Shown: positions 9,044 to 17,655 of the stretch, in pieces
How positions within the stretch are numbered: position 1 is the first letter of the stretch
Layout: each line of letters begins with the position of its first letter
Source: Pseudomonadota bacterium
GTDB lineage: Bacteria; Pseudomonadota; Alphaproteobacteria; Rhizobiales; Tepidamorphaceae
Length of the DNA stretch: 64,000 nucleotides
Direction of reading: 5' to 3'
NCBI GenBank assembly: GCA_023458595.1
Contig: JAEWYT010000079.1
Coordinates: forward strand, 12,609 to 76,608
Made by a program: the position numbers and the translations under genes
The notes under the pieces: generated by a model
Database searches by the model: none
The model's input: the letters and a program-made list of their open reading frames with translations, nothing else
Told to the model about the DNA's origin: nothing

Positions 9044-10201
9044 CTAAGCCCTATAGGCAGCGGTTCCTGTCAGCTCCCGCCCCTCGATAAGGGTCAGGAT
9101 CTGGTTTGTACCGTCAGGGATCGGTAGCATGCGCGCATCCCTGTAAAGCCTCTCAAGTCCGAGTTCAGTGCTAATGCCCATCGCCCCGTGAATTTCCATC
9201 GCTTCGGAAATCGCACGCTGGCACACTGCGATCGAGTAGCGTTTGGCCATTGCGGAGACTTGGTTTGCGCGATCGCCTCGGTCGATGCAGGCAAGCGCGT
9301 AGTAGCAAAGCAATCGGCTGGTCGTGATGGCGGTAGCGATGTTCGCGAGCAGTTCCTGGATGAGTTGGAACCCCGATATCTTTTTGCCGAACTGAACCCG
9401 TTCCCCCGCATAAGCGAGCGCTGCGTCATAGGCTTTCTGAGCCAGATGAACGGCAAACAATCCCATGAAGGGTCGGTTAGCGATCCAGGTCTGGGTCAGT
9501 ACCCGCGATGCATCACCTGTCTCACCGAGAGCATTCTTCTTGGGCACGCGGCAGTCGACAAACGTGGCCTCGCCCAAGTGACCCTGCTTGAGGCCCAAGG
9601 TCGGAATCTTCCGCGTTGCGAACGGCGACTCCTCCTTATCGATGACGAGCCGTAATATTCGGCTAAGCCCGTTCTCGTCGCGGCCGACAGCCGTGGTCAC
9701 CATCATCACATCAGACACGGCGGCACTGGTAATCCACATCTTGGTGCCGTTGACGATGTAGTGGTCCCCGTCCTCGACGGCTGTCGTCCTAATGCTTCGC
9801 GGATCGGAACCGGCATCCGGTTCGGTCGTACCCGTACAAGTGATTTTCTTGCCGGATATCAGATCCGGAAGTATCCGTTCGCGCTGCTCCGGTGTGCTGC
9901 CCTGGTAGATACGGGCGATCGTGACTTCCTGGGCGCCAAGCGCCCATTGCGCGGTCGGAGGCAGTTGTTCAAGGATCAAGCCGAAAGTCAGGGCTGGCAA
10001 CGCCGAGCCTCCGGCTTCTGTTGGTAGCCGCGCTGTAGTCAAACCCTGCTTGGCTAGAATCTGGATCAGCTTCCGCGTCGCATCCTTGGGCAACGGCTGG
10101 TCGGGGGCGTGTGCGGCGAGCAGCGGCTCGATGTCCTGACTCACCATCCGGCGTGTTGAGTCCTGGGCGATACGCTGCTCATCCGTCAGTTCGAAGTCCA
10201 T
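9044..10201 (-). CDS. Acyl-CoA dehydrogenase
   Basis: A 385-residue FAD-dependent acyl-CoA dehydrogenase. The FAD/substrate motifs are visible (CTGTTEPDAGSDP, KMWITSA, and AMEIHGAMGIS near the C-terminus). At the position of the catalytic Glu of medium-chain enzymes (YEGT) it has Asp363 in IPDGT. It would introduce a double bond into the CoA-activated substrate before hydration and ring or chain cleavage, passing electrons to ETF. ATG has AGGAG upstream. It is followed after 26 bases by the BadI-like gene in the same operon. Confidence 0.92.
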   Translation of the reverse strand: MDFELTDEQRIAQDSTRRMVSQDIEPLLAAHAPDQPLPKDATRKLIQILAKQGLTTARLPTEAGGSALPALTFGLILEQLPPTAQWALGAQEVTIARIYQGSTPEQRERILPDLISGKKITCTGTTEPDAGSDPRSIRTTAVEDGDHYIVNGTKMWITSAAVSDVMMVTTAVGRDENGLSRILRLVIDKEESPFATRKIPTLGLKQGHLGEATFVDCRVPKKNALGETGDASRVLTQTWIANRPFMGLFAVHLAQKAYDAALAYAGERVQFGKKISGFQLIQELLANIATAITTSRLLCYYALACIDRGDRANQVSAMAKRYSIAVCQRAISEAMEIHGAMGISTELGLERLYRDARMLPIPDGTNQILTLIEGRELTGTAAYRA

Positions 10202-10273
10202 GCACTAAGCTCCTAGTTACGAAACATGAAAGTCCGCAGCGTGGTCCGGCAACGGCCGTTCGCGCCGCAATCG

Positions 10274-12463
10274 CTACGACGCTGTACTCCCCGCCGCGCC
10301 GGTACTCAGGGAGTCCAGTTCGCCGAGAATTTCGGCGCGGTGGAAGTCGACAGGCGCCGCTGGTTCCATAACCAGCGGCTGCGTATCCACGAGCCGCAAT
10401 GGACACGCCAGAACCGGCCATCGAAAGCCGCCTTCGTCTCGGTATTCGAACAGGTTTCTTTGCGAGACGACCGGCAACTCGAGCATCTCCCTGACGCTCA
10501 AAACCGGCGCTGTCTCGATGCCCTTGCAGCGCAATTCCACATCCGCATCGGCACGCGACATGGTTCGGAATCGATCAAACGAAAGGGTGTTGAGTGGCGT
10601 AGCAATCGATGCGGCGGCGACAAGATAGCCGTCGCTGCACTGAATTGTTTGAGCGGCGTATCTTTCGGCCTGGCCGTCCCAGACCAGTTGGGTCACCCAG
10701 GCTGATGCGTCCTGCATGGAGATGTCGAGATTGACACCGGGGCCGCCGTCCGCGACATGTTCCAGCGCGGCGAGAAGACCCAGCAGGCCGAACTGCGCGC
10801 CAAGCAGGTCGGACGTTGAGATGCCGGTCTTGACCGGTTCGCCGTCAGGGTCGACCGCGGCCATGATGCCGGCCTCGGCCTGGATGACCGTGTCATAGGC
10901 GGGCCGCCCGGGATAAAGAGAGGCCGATCCGTAGCCATTGATCGCACAATAAACGATACGCTCGTTGAGCGAGCGAATGGTGTCGAACGAGAAGCCCATT
11001 CTCGCCAGTGAGCCCGGCTTCAGGTTTTCGACGATGACGTCGGCCGTACCGATCAGTTCCCGCAGGATGGCCGCGTCTTTGGGCACCTTCAGATCGAGGC
11101 AGATCATTCTCTTGCCGGCATTGTTGAAGCGGCAGAAGATCGATTGGCCGTCATGTAGCGGCGGCCATGTTCTCGTGGTTTCGCCGCCCGGGGGCTCAAC
11201 TTTTATGACGTCGGCACCTAAATTCGCGCAATAACGGGCAATTAGCGGTGCCGTGGTGTACTGACCGATTTCTATGACCCTGATGTCGCGGAGCGGCAAC
11301 GGCATGGTGCCGGTTGTGCCCGGCGACGCCACGGGCCGCGGGCCGATTGCTGTCGACCGCGCCGAATTGATGCGCTTGGCCGACACTGCGTCGATGCGGA
11401 TCGGCGAGCGCGAAACATATGTTTTGTGCCCGGACCGTTCGTCTTCGACCTCGAAGACAGAATCACGGGCGGCCAGATTGGGCTCGCGCGGGTAACCTTC
11501 AATTCCAACAACACGTCCATTGGCAATGGAAATCTCTGATAGCTTACGGCTGCATTCATCAATCGAATGCAGCCGAGTCCAGGCTTCGACTGCCTCGTCA
11601 ACCTGCTTGCGATTGGCAACGCGAGCCGCCTGCGTCTCGAAATCCGCGCCCGAGGCCAGTTCTGGACGGCCGATCAAACTGCAGATGCGACGCCACTGAA
11701 CGGAGCTTCCAGCGCAGATGACCAGCGAGCCATCCTTGGCGCGATAGCTATTCCAGGGCGCCGCGGCGGGATGCACGTTTCCCATCCTCGCGATCCGCGC
11801 GCCGACATCGATCAACGGCTCTGCGACAAATGTCGCCATTGCGACGAACGCACTATCAAACAGGCTCATGTCGATGTTCTGGCCACGTCCGCAGAGGCGC
11901 CTCACCCGCAGCGCAGCTATCACTGCTGCTGCTGCGTAGAGCCCTGTCGTCATCTCCACGACAGGGAATCCGACCGCTATCGGAGGCTGATGAGGCAGGC
12001 CGGTCGTATCGACGATTGCAGATATCGCCTGAATCTGAAGTTCCGTCAGCGGCGCACCGTTTGCGGACAACGTGCTGCCAAGCCCAGTTATGTCGCATAG
12101 GATCTGCCGCCCCACATCTCGATCCGTAGCCGCTTGAGCGGGCGTGAGGTCGGATGAATGCAGAATGACATCCGCATCACCTTCCTGGTCGGCAAGCGCC
12201 AAATCGGAAACGATGGACTTTCCGTGCCGCAGGTAAGCACAGCCGTCGTATGTGTTCGGGTTGGCGGGTGAACCGTAGTTGCCGGTACAGAAAACCTGGG
12301 CGCCGAGATCGCGCAGCAAGGCGCCGCAGACGCCGACGGCCAACCTTTCGCCAAGTTCGACGACACGAACTCCGGCGAGCGGCGAATCGAACGGCACGCT
12401 CGCATTGAACTGCGTCGCACCACAATCCGACTCACCATTGTCCGCATGTCCGTTCCGGCTCAA
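10274..12463 (-). CDS. Tandem (fused) class III CaiB/BaiF CoA-transferase
   Basis: A 729-residue protein with two full class III CoA-transferase domains in tandem (about 27-375 and 389-720). The catalytic Asp is kept in the second domain (Asp552 in GISTSDLLG), while the first has Glu170 (GFPVVEMTTG). Class III enzymes work as interlaced dimers, so the fusion could act as a single-chain heterodimer. The start is TTG at 12463 with GGGGAGG 9 bases upstream; no early in-frame ATG exists. The same start context is preserved in the duplicated copy at 23.88 kb, which supports it. It is the first gene of the leftward operon and probably activates the imported acid to its CoA ester. Confidence 0.9.
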   Translation of the reverse strand: MSRNGHADNGESDCGATQFNASVPFDSPLAGVRVVELGERLAVGVCGALLRDLGAQVFCTGNYGSPANPNTYDGCAYLRHGKSIVSDLALADQEGDADVILHSSDLTPAQAATDRDVGRQILCDITGLGSTLSANGAPLTELQIQAISAIVDTTGLPHQPPIAVGFPVVEMTTGLYAAAAVIAALRVRRLCGRGQNIDMSLFDSAFVAMATFVAEPLIDVGARIARMGNVHPAAAPWNSYRAKDGSLVICAGSSVQWRRICSLIGRPELASGADFETQAARVANRKQVDEAVEAWTRLHSIDECSRKLSEISIANGRVVGIEGYPREPNLAARDSVFEVEDERSGHKTYVSRSPIRIDAVSAKRINSARSTAIGPRPVASPGTTGTMPLPLRDIRVIEIGQYTTAPLIARYCANLGADVIKVEPPGGETTRTWPPLHDGQSIFCRFNNAGKRMICLDLKVPKDAAILRELIGTADVIVENLKPGSLARMGFSFDTIRSLNERIVYCAINGYGSASLYPGRPAYDTVIQAEAGIMAAVDPDGEPVKTGISTSDLLGAQFGLLGLLAALEHVADGGPGVNLDISMQDASAWVTQLVWDGQAERYAAQTIQCSDGYLVAAASIATPLNTLSFDRFRTMSRADADVELRCKGIETAPVLSVREMLELPVVSQRNLFEYRDEGGFRWPVLACPLRLVDTQPLVMEPAAPVDFHRAEILGELDSLSTGAAGSTAS

Positions 12464-12502
12464 GTGAACCTGCCTCCCCTTTCGGCGATTGCTATTCTCA
12501 AG

Positions 12503-12517
12503 TTCCGATTAACGGAA
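12503..12517. promoter_or_regulatory. Operator-like palindrome TTCCG-N5-CGGAA, site A
   Basis: Perfect inverted repeat TTCCG-ATTAA-CGGAA in the leader of the CoA-transferase operon, just downstream of its predicted -10. Related sites occur at 13706, 23923 and 24170. The two nearby IclR proteins are the obvious candidates to bind it, since E. coli IclR recognises a similar TGGAAAT...ATTTCCA palindrome. Confidence 0.6.
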
Positions 12518-12538
12518 TTTACTTTCATATTATTTATA

Positions 12539-12567
12539 TGCATATCCAACCCTTTGACGCATGTCAA
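12539..12567 (-). promoter_or_regulatory. Sigma-70-like promoter of the leftward catabolic operon
   Basis: On the minus strand the -35 is TTGACA (12562-12567), followed by a 17-base spacer and TATGCA (12539-12544). The -35 is half of a perfect TTGAC-GCAT-GTCAA palindrome (12554-12567) that is also conserved in the copy at 23.97 kb, so it may be a second regulator site. Confidence 0.55.
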
Positions 12568-12682
12568 CTCTTTGTTGCCTGCGTCAGGCGCCCGAGCAGC
12601 CGCCCACTTCTCTCATGCTAATTTGAAGCTCTTCACTGGCAGGGGGCTCCGAAATCGCCCTTCGCTCCGCCATTGGCATCAA

Positions 12683-13471
12683 TCAGGCCATCAAGAATCC
12701 GCCATTGACGCTCAGTACTTGCCCCGTCACCCAACTCGTCTGTTCCGCGCTCAAGAACGCCACGGCATACGCCACGTCGTCCGGCTGCCCCAGACGGCCC
12801 ACTGGATAGCGCGCTAGGATCTTTTTCTCACGCGCCAGAAAACGTGCCTCACCAAGCTCGGCGCGGAGTGCGGCATCCCTTTGCTCGCGAACGGGTGTGT
12901 TCGTGGCGCCGGGGGAAACGACATTGAGAGTCACCCCATATTTCCCGACCTCTTGCGCCACCGATTTGACGAGCGCGATCACCCCGCCCTTCGCCGCGGC
13001 GTAATAGGAAAGGCGCGCCTGCCCGATCAGCGCTGAATCGGAGGCTAGGTAGACGATGCGGCCATAGCCCCGGCTGACCATGCCCGGAAGCACTGCCTTT
13101 AGGCACAACATGGCGCCAAAGAGATTTACACGCAGGATCCGCTCCCAGTCCTCGGGCCTTGATTCCAGAAATAGATTGTCGTGGAAGATTGCTGCGGAGT
13201 TCACGAAGATATCGATGTCGCCGAACGCGCGTTTGGTTTCGTCGATCATATTCGCCACCGAACGTGCATCGCCGATATCGGCGGCAAGCCCCAGGGCGGT
13301 GGGCGACAAAGCCTTAGCAGACGCGGCCACTGCCTCGCCGTTGTTATCGGCGAGAGCAACTCTTGCGCCGCTATCGCTGAGTGTTTTGGCGCAAGCTAGG
13401 CCGATACCGCGCGCGGCGCCGGTGATCAGCGCATTCTTTCCCGTAAAATCGAATGCCTGGTGCATATCCAT
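12683..13471 (-). CDS. Short-chain dehydrogenase/reductase (SDR)
   Basis: A 262-residue classical SDR that oxidises or reduces a hydroxyl/keto group with NAD(P). The cofactor motif is TGAARGIG, the NNAG-equivalent is NSAA, the catalytic Ser is in LASDSAL, and YYAAAK carries Tyr and Lys. The C-terminal VTGQVLSVNGGF is typical. The start was set at the ATG at 13471, upstream of the conserved HQAFDFTGK; an open frame continues back to 13690 without family similarity. It is transcribed leftwards, upstream of the CoA-transferase operon and divergent from the 13755 operon. A 3-hydroxyacyl-CoA or alicyclic alcohol dehydrogenase role fits (inference). Confidence 0.9.
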   Translation of the reverse strand: MDMHQAFDFTGKNALITGAARGIGLACAKTLSDSGARVALADNNGEAVAASAKALSPTALGLAADIGDARSVANMIDETKRAFGDIDIFVNSAAIFHDNLFLESRPEDWERILRVNLFGAMLCLKAVLPGMVSRGYGRIVYLASDSALIGQARLSYYAAAKGGVIALVKSVAQEVGKYGVTLNVVSPGATNTPVREQRDAALRAELGEARFLAREKKILARYPVGRLGQPDDVAYAVAFLSAEQTSWVTGQVLSVNGGFLMA

Positions 13472-13656
13472 TAACTCTTCATCCGTTCTGGAAACGTGGC
13501 GTCCTGGGCATTCGCGGACGAATGATCTCGGCGCTCCATTTCCGATGGTGTCGAACTGCGCAAACTCGTTTGTGAAAAGGAATTCCCCAAGCGGCAGCGC
13601 ATTCGCACTCATTGACGTCGGCAACCCAGATCGTTGCCGCTGCGCGGGAAAGTAAC

Positions 13657-13722
13657 TTGACATGTTCAGATTGAGCAAGCTATATTTCAAAAAAAATGGA
13701 ATATAATTCCGTTTAGCAGAAT
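13657..13722 (+). promoter_or_regulatory. Promoter and operator pair of the 13755 operon, site C
   Basis: TTGACA (13657-13662), an 18-base spacer and TATATT (13681-13686) form a strong sigma-70 match. Just downstream lie a perfect palindrome GGAAT-ATA-ATTCC (13698-13710) and, overlapping it, ATTCCG-TTTAG-CAGAAT (13706-13722), related to site A. The operators cover the predicted transcription start, as for a repressor. Confidence 0.6.
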
Positions 13723-13754
13723 TTTGACGAATGGTCGGTTGAGGAGGAGTGAAA

Positions 13755-14555
13755 GTGGCATCTGATCGTGCGCCGGAAGGAACGGTTACATCTCGCGAGA
13801 CGGAGCGCGTCGGCTACATCACATTCGACAATCCCGCTCGCAAGAACGCAGTGTCGCTTGATATGTTGCTCAAGTTCGAGCGCATGCTCTCCGACTTCGT
13901 CAGCAGGAACGACATCCGCGCGATCGTCATCACCGGCGCCGGTGGAAACTTCGTCACCGGTGCGGACATCTCGAAATTCGAGAAGGTCCGCTCGACTCAG
14001 GAAGGCATTAAGCACTACGCGGAAACCAACGAACGCGTTTACAGCGCGGTGTTGAACTGTCCCAAGCCGACCATCGCCATGATCCGCGGCTATTGCGTCG
14101 GCGGCGGCCTAAGTCTCGCGATGACCTGCGATCTGCGCATTTGCAGCAGCAATGCACGCTTCAGTCTGCCAGCGGCAAAGCTCGGTCTCGGGTTCAGCCC
14201 GAATGCCATGAAATGGTTCGTCAATGTCCTCGGAGCCGCGTGCACCAAGGAAATCTTTCTGACAGCCCGCCTTTTCGACGCGGATGAAGCCTTCGGAATG
14301 GGAATCGTGAACCGAGCCGTCCCCGACGAAACCGTGGAGAGCTTCGTAAGCGAGTATGCGCAGCGTATTGCCGGAAACGCGCCTCTGACGCTCGAGTCGA
14401 TCAAGGTCAGCATCAGGGAACTCTTGCGGGGCGAGTCGGCAACCGACGACGCTCTTTGCGCGGAACTGGTTGATCGGTGCTGGAAGAGCCAAGACTACAT
14501 CGAGGGCCGACGCGCGTTCATGGAAAAGCGGAAGCCCGATTTTACCGGTAACTAA
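13755..14555 (+). CDS. Enoyl-CoA hydratase/isomerase family protein without catalytic Glu pair
   Basis: A 266-residue crotonase-fold protein. The fold and CoA-binding motifs are clear (AIVITGAGGNFVTGADI, GYCVGGGLSLAMTCD), but both hydratase glutamates are replaced: GGGLSLA has Ser and FSLPAAKLG has Ala. It is therefore probably not a hydratase and may be an isomerase, hydrolase or lyase of the family. The start was placed at GTG 13755 because GGAGGAG then has 6 bases spacing; the GTG two codons earlier abuts the ribosome site. A truncated copy of its 5' end precedes the TRAP genes at 24219. It is the first gene of the rightward operon. Confidence 0.88.
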   Translation: MASDRAPEGTVTSRETERVGYITFDNPARKNAVSLDMLLKFERMLSDFVSRNDIRAIVITGAGGNFVTGADISKFEKVRSTQEGIKHYAETNERVYSAVLNCPKPTIAMIRGYCVGGGLSLAMTCDLRICSSNARFSLPAAKLGLGFSPNAMKWFVNVLGAACTKEIFLTARLFDADEAFGMGIVNRAVPDETVESFVSEYAQRIAGNAPLTLESIKVSIRELLRGESATDDALCAELVDRCWKSQDYIEGRRAFMEKRKPDFTGN

Positions 14556-14649
14556 CTGGAAGGAGAAATGTGGGCGGCCAACGCCCCAGAACAATTGGCA
14601 AACGGTCTGCTGAGAACACTAGACGAGCACCAAGGGAGGAAACTGGAAA

Positions 14650-15693
14650 ATGATCTCACGTCGCAATGTCTTGATAGGCGGCACATCCGCTGCCGCCATG
14701 CTCGCCGCACCTTATGTGGCCAGAGCTGCACAGTTGGTAGTTTACTGCGGTGTTGGCGGCAGCGCCGGAGACACCTACAGGAAGAACATCTTTCCGAAGT
14801 TCGAAGCAGCTACCGGCATCAAGGTCGAATATGTCCCGGCCACGATCCTGGAAGGATTGAGCAAAATCGAAGCCCAGCGCGCATCGCCGCAGATTGATGT
14901 CGCGATGGTGACGGAAGAGGGCTACGCACAGTACCGCCAGAAAGACCTGTTCGAACATCTCACCCCGGAGATCATCGAGCCGTTGCACGATATCTATCCG
15001 GTCTTGCGGTACCCCGGCGACGATGCAATTCCGATCCAGGTTGTCTCCACCGGCCTCGCCTACAATCCGAAGATCTTCGAGAGCAAGGGGCTGGAACTGC
15101 CAAACTCGGTATCGGACCTTTGGCGTCCGGAGCTAAGTGGCCGGGTCGCGATCTGGCCCCCAACGACGACCACCGGTTTGTTGATGCTCCTGATGATTGC
15201 GAAGGTGGAAGGCGGCAGTCCTACAAATATCGGCCCCGCTTTCGAGCGCCTTAAGACGATCAAGGACGGCGCCTTTATCAATCGCGCCGATGAGATGACC
15301 CTGCTTTTCCAGCAGGACGCGATATGGTTGGGGTGGTGGAACAATGTGCGCGCCTCGCTGGTCGCCGACACTGGCTTCCCGATGGATTTCGCCACTCCGG
15401 TCGAAGGCTCGCCGTTGTTCACCAACGGCAACGTCCTCGTGAAAGGCGCGCCTAACAAGGACAACGGGATCAAATTGATGAACTGGATCCTCTCCCAAGA
15501 AGGCCAGGAACTCGTCGCGAAATACTATTATGGCGGCCCCGTGCGCCAATCCGTCACGCTTCCCCCCGAACTTGCGAAGAAGGTGGCCTACGGCAAGGCT
15601 GTTATGGACGGCGCCTACATGGCCGATATGACGGTGGTTGTGCACGAACGGCCAAAGTGGATCGAACGCTGGGCCCGCGAGATCGCGGGATAA
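14650..15693 (+). CDS. ABC transporter substrate-binding protein, PotD/iron-type
   Basis: A 347-residue periplasmic binding protein of the extracellular solute-binding (COG0687/COG1840-like) class. The N-terminus SRRNVLIGGTSAAAMLAAPYVA has a twin-arginine-like pair followed by a hydrophobic stretch and AxA cleavage. GGGAGGAAA lies upstream of ATG. No other binding protein of this class is in the window, so it most likely serves the ATPase/permease set at 3869-6645 encoded in the opposite operon. Regulation by the shared palindromic sites would keep the parts in step. The ligand cannot be identified. Confidence 0.88.
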   Translation: MISRRNVLIGGTSAAAMLAAPYVARAAQLVVYCGVGGSAGDTYRKNIFPKFEAATGIKVEYVPATILEGLSKIEAQRASPQIDVAMVTEEGYAQYRQKDLFEHLTPEIIEPLHDIYPVLRYPGDDAIPIQVVSTGLAYNPKIFESKGLELPNSVSDLWRPELSGRVAIWPPTTTTGLLMLLMIAKVEGGSPTNIGPAFERLKTIKDGAFINRADEMTLLFQQDAIWLGWWNNVRASLVADTGFPMDFATPVEGSPLFTNGNVLVKGAPNKDNGIKLMNWILSQEGQELVAKYYYGGPVRQSVTLPPELAKKVAYGKAVMDGAYMADMTVVVHERPKWIERWAREIAG

Positions 15694-16001
15694 CGACGGC
15701 GACCCAGTACGGATTTCGCTTCTTGCGTGACATCCGTACCGGAAGGCCAACTTCGGATACCGGCGCGGTACGAGCAATCTGTTCCGCACGCGAATACAGC
15801 GCCGGCATTCCGACTACGGCGTGTCACTAGGGGGCGACGCTCAAACAAGGCGCGACGCCTCATCTACATTCATCGTCACCGATATATCGCAGGTACTGAT
15901 GACCCGGACAGGAAGCCGATCGATCCGGATAGCCAAGCGTTGAAGCGGCTAGCCCATGGCACGGCCTAAGCAGTTACGAGATATCGAGCCAGAGAGGTAA
16001 C
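15694..16001 (+). other. Intergenic stretch with a hairpin
   Basis: No gene seen. A perfect 8-bp inverted repeat GTACGGAT...ATCCGTAC with a 17-base loop lies at 15707-15739, right after the binding-protein stop. It lacks a T tract, so it may be an mRNA end-stabilising structure rather than a terminator. The rest shows no recognisable structure. Confidence 0.35.
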
Positions 16002-17438
16002 ATGATTACACGTCACCGGAACTTCATCAACGGCGCGTTCGTCGACACGTCGAACATGAACTTGATGCCGGTCTTCAACCCCGCGACGGATCAGGTGATT
16101 TCGGAAATCCCCGACACGCCTGCCGCGATGGTTTCGGACTCCGTCGCTGCCGCCGAGACTGCGCAGAAAGCCTGGTCGAAATTGCCGGCAGTTCAACGCG
16201 CCCAGGCTTTGCGTTCGCTTTCGGACAAGATCCGCAAGAACCATTCGGCCTTGTCGCGGGCGATCGTCGAAGAACAGGGCAAGATTCTTGGCCTCGCCGA
16301 AGTGGAGGTCTCGTTTACGGCCGACTACCTAGACTACATGGCTGAGTGGGCCCGCAGGATCGAGGGCGAGATCATTACATCCGACCGGCCAGGCGAGAAC
16401 ATCTTCCTGTTTCGTCAGCCCATCGGGGTGGTCGCTGGCATTCTGCCGTGGAACTTCCCGTTCTTTCTCATTGCCCGAAAACTGGGCCCGGCACTCGTCA
16501 CGGGCAATGCGATCGTCATCAAGCCCAGCGAGGAAACGCCGAATAATGCCGCAATGTTCGCAGAATTGCTCGCCGAAACCGACATGCCGGCAGGTCTGGT
16601 GAACTTCATTTTCGGCAAAGGCGAAACCACTGGTGCGGCCCTTTGCGAAAACCCTAAAGTCGGCATGATAAGCTTTACCGGCTCGGTCGAGACCGGATCG
16701 GCCATCATGGCGGCGGCGGCGAAAAACATCACGAAGGTCAATCTCGAGCTCGGAGGCAAGGCCCCGGCCATTGTTCTTGCCGACGCCGATATCGATCTCG
16801 CCGTGAAGGCCATACGCGACTCGCGCATTATCAACAGCGGACAGGTCTGCAACTGCGCCGAGCGCGTCTATGTCGACTGCAATGTTGAAGACGAGTTCGT
16901 GTCGAAGCTGTCCGCGGCGATGAGTCAGACAAAGTATGGCGACCCCTTGGCAGACGAGGCGGCCGAAATGGGTCCTCTTATCAACAAGGAAAGTCTGAAA
17001 AAGGTCGATGGTCTCGTTCAGCGCGCATTGGAAGCCGGCGCTCGGGCCGTGACCGGCGGCGCGGTCGCGGATCTCGGATCCGGGTCCTATTATGAGCCGA
17101 CCGTGCTGACCGGGTGCGCCCAGAATGCCGAAATCATGCAGAAAGAGATCTTCGGGCCGGTCATTCCGATCAACACCTTCACCACACTCGACGAAGCAAT
17201 CGAACGGGCGAATGATTCGATCTACGGCCTGACCTCATCCATCTACACGCGTGATATCGGGGTCGCGATGCGCGCGTGCAACGAGATCCGTTTTGGCGAA
17301 ACCTACATCAATCGCGAAAACTTCGAAGCAATGCAGGGTTTCCACTCCGGTACGCGGCGGTCTGGTATTGGCGGAGCCGATGGCAAGCACGGACTGTACG
17401 AGTACACGGATACTCACGTCGTCTATCTGCAAAGCTGA
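16002..17438 (+). CDS. aldA: AldA-type lactaldehyde/glycolaldehyde dehydrogenase
   Basis: A 478-residue NAD-dependent aldehyde dehydrogenase. The C-terminal third (GETYINRENFEAMQGFH, SGIGGADGKHGLYEY) and the catalytic segment GQVCNCAER (Cys283/285) are those of E. coli AldA; the general base is Glu249 in LELGG. The likely reaction is oxidation of a small hydroxyaldehyde or related aldehyde to its acid in the cytoplasm. GAGAGGTAAC precedes ATG. It sits between the ABC binding-protein gene and an aldo/keto reductase gene, suggesting handling of an aldehyde fragment released by the pathway. Confidence 0.9.
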   Translation: MITRHRNFINGAFVDTSNMNLMPVFNPATDQVISEIPDTPAAMVSDSVAAAETAQKAWSKLPAVQRAQALRSLSDKIRKNHSALSRAIVEEQGKILGLAEVEVSFTADYLDYMAEWARRIEGEIITSDRPGENIFLFRQPIGVVAGILPWNFPFFLIARKLGPALVTGNAIVIKPSEETPNNAAMFAELLAETDMPAGLVNFIFGKGETTGAALCENPKVGMISFTGSVETGSAIMAAAAKNITKVNLELGGKAPAIVLADADIDLAVKAIRDSRIINSGQVCNCAERVYVDCNVEDEFVSKLSAAMSQTKYGDPLADEAAEMGPLINKESLKKVDGLVQRALEAGARAVTGGAVADLGSGSYYEPTVLTGCAQNAEIMQKEIFGPVIPINTFTTLDEAIERANDSIYGLTSSIYTRDIGVAMRACNEIRFGETYINRENFEAMQGFHSGTRRSGIGGADGKHGLYEYTDTHVVYLQS

Positions 17439-17655
17439 CCGCGGTGCTTCAGTGGTGATTAGAAGGAATGAAATAGCGACTCGTGACGGCAATGGCTGCG
17501 CGGCCAAGGTTCTCAAACTGATGCGCCGCGCGCCAGGAGGGCCCGCGAGGATATCTGCGGCACCCTGCCTTCGCTCGACCGGGTTCGGCCGCAATTCACG
17601 ACGCAACGACGAAAGCGGAAGGCGGCGCTCACAGCACTGCCTCCGGCATTAATCC

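Noticed and set aside
15707..15739. Inverted repeat after the binding-protein gene as a terminator
   Set aside because: Loop of 17 bases and no T tract; kept only as a structure in the intergenic note.
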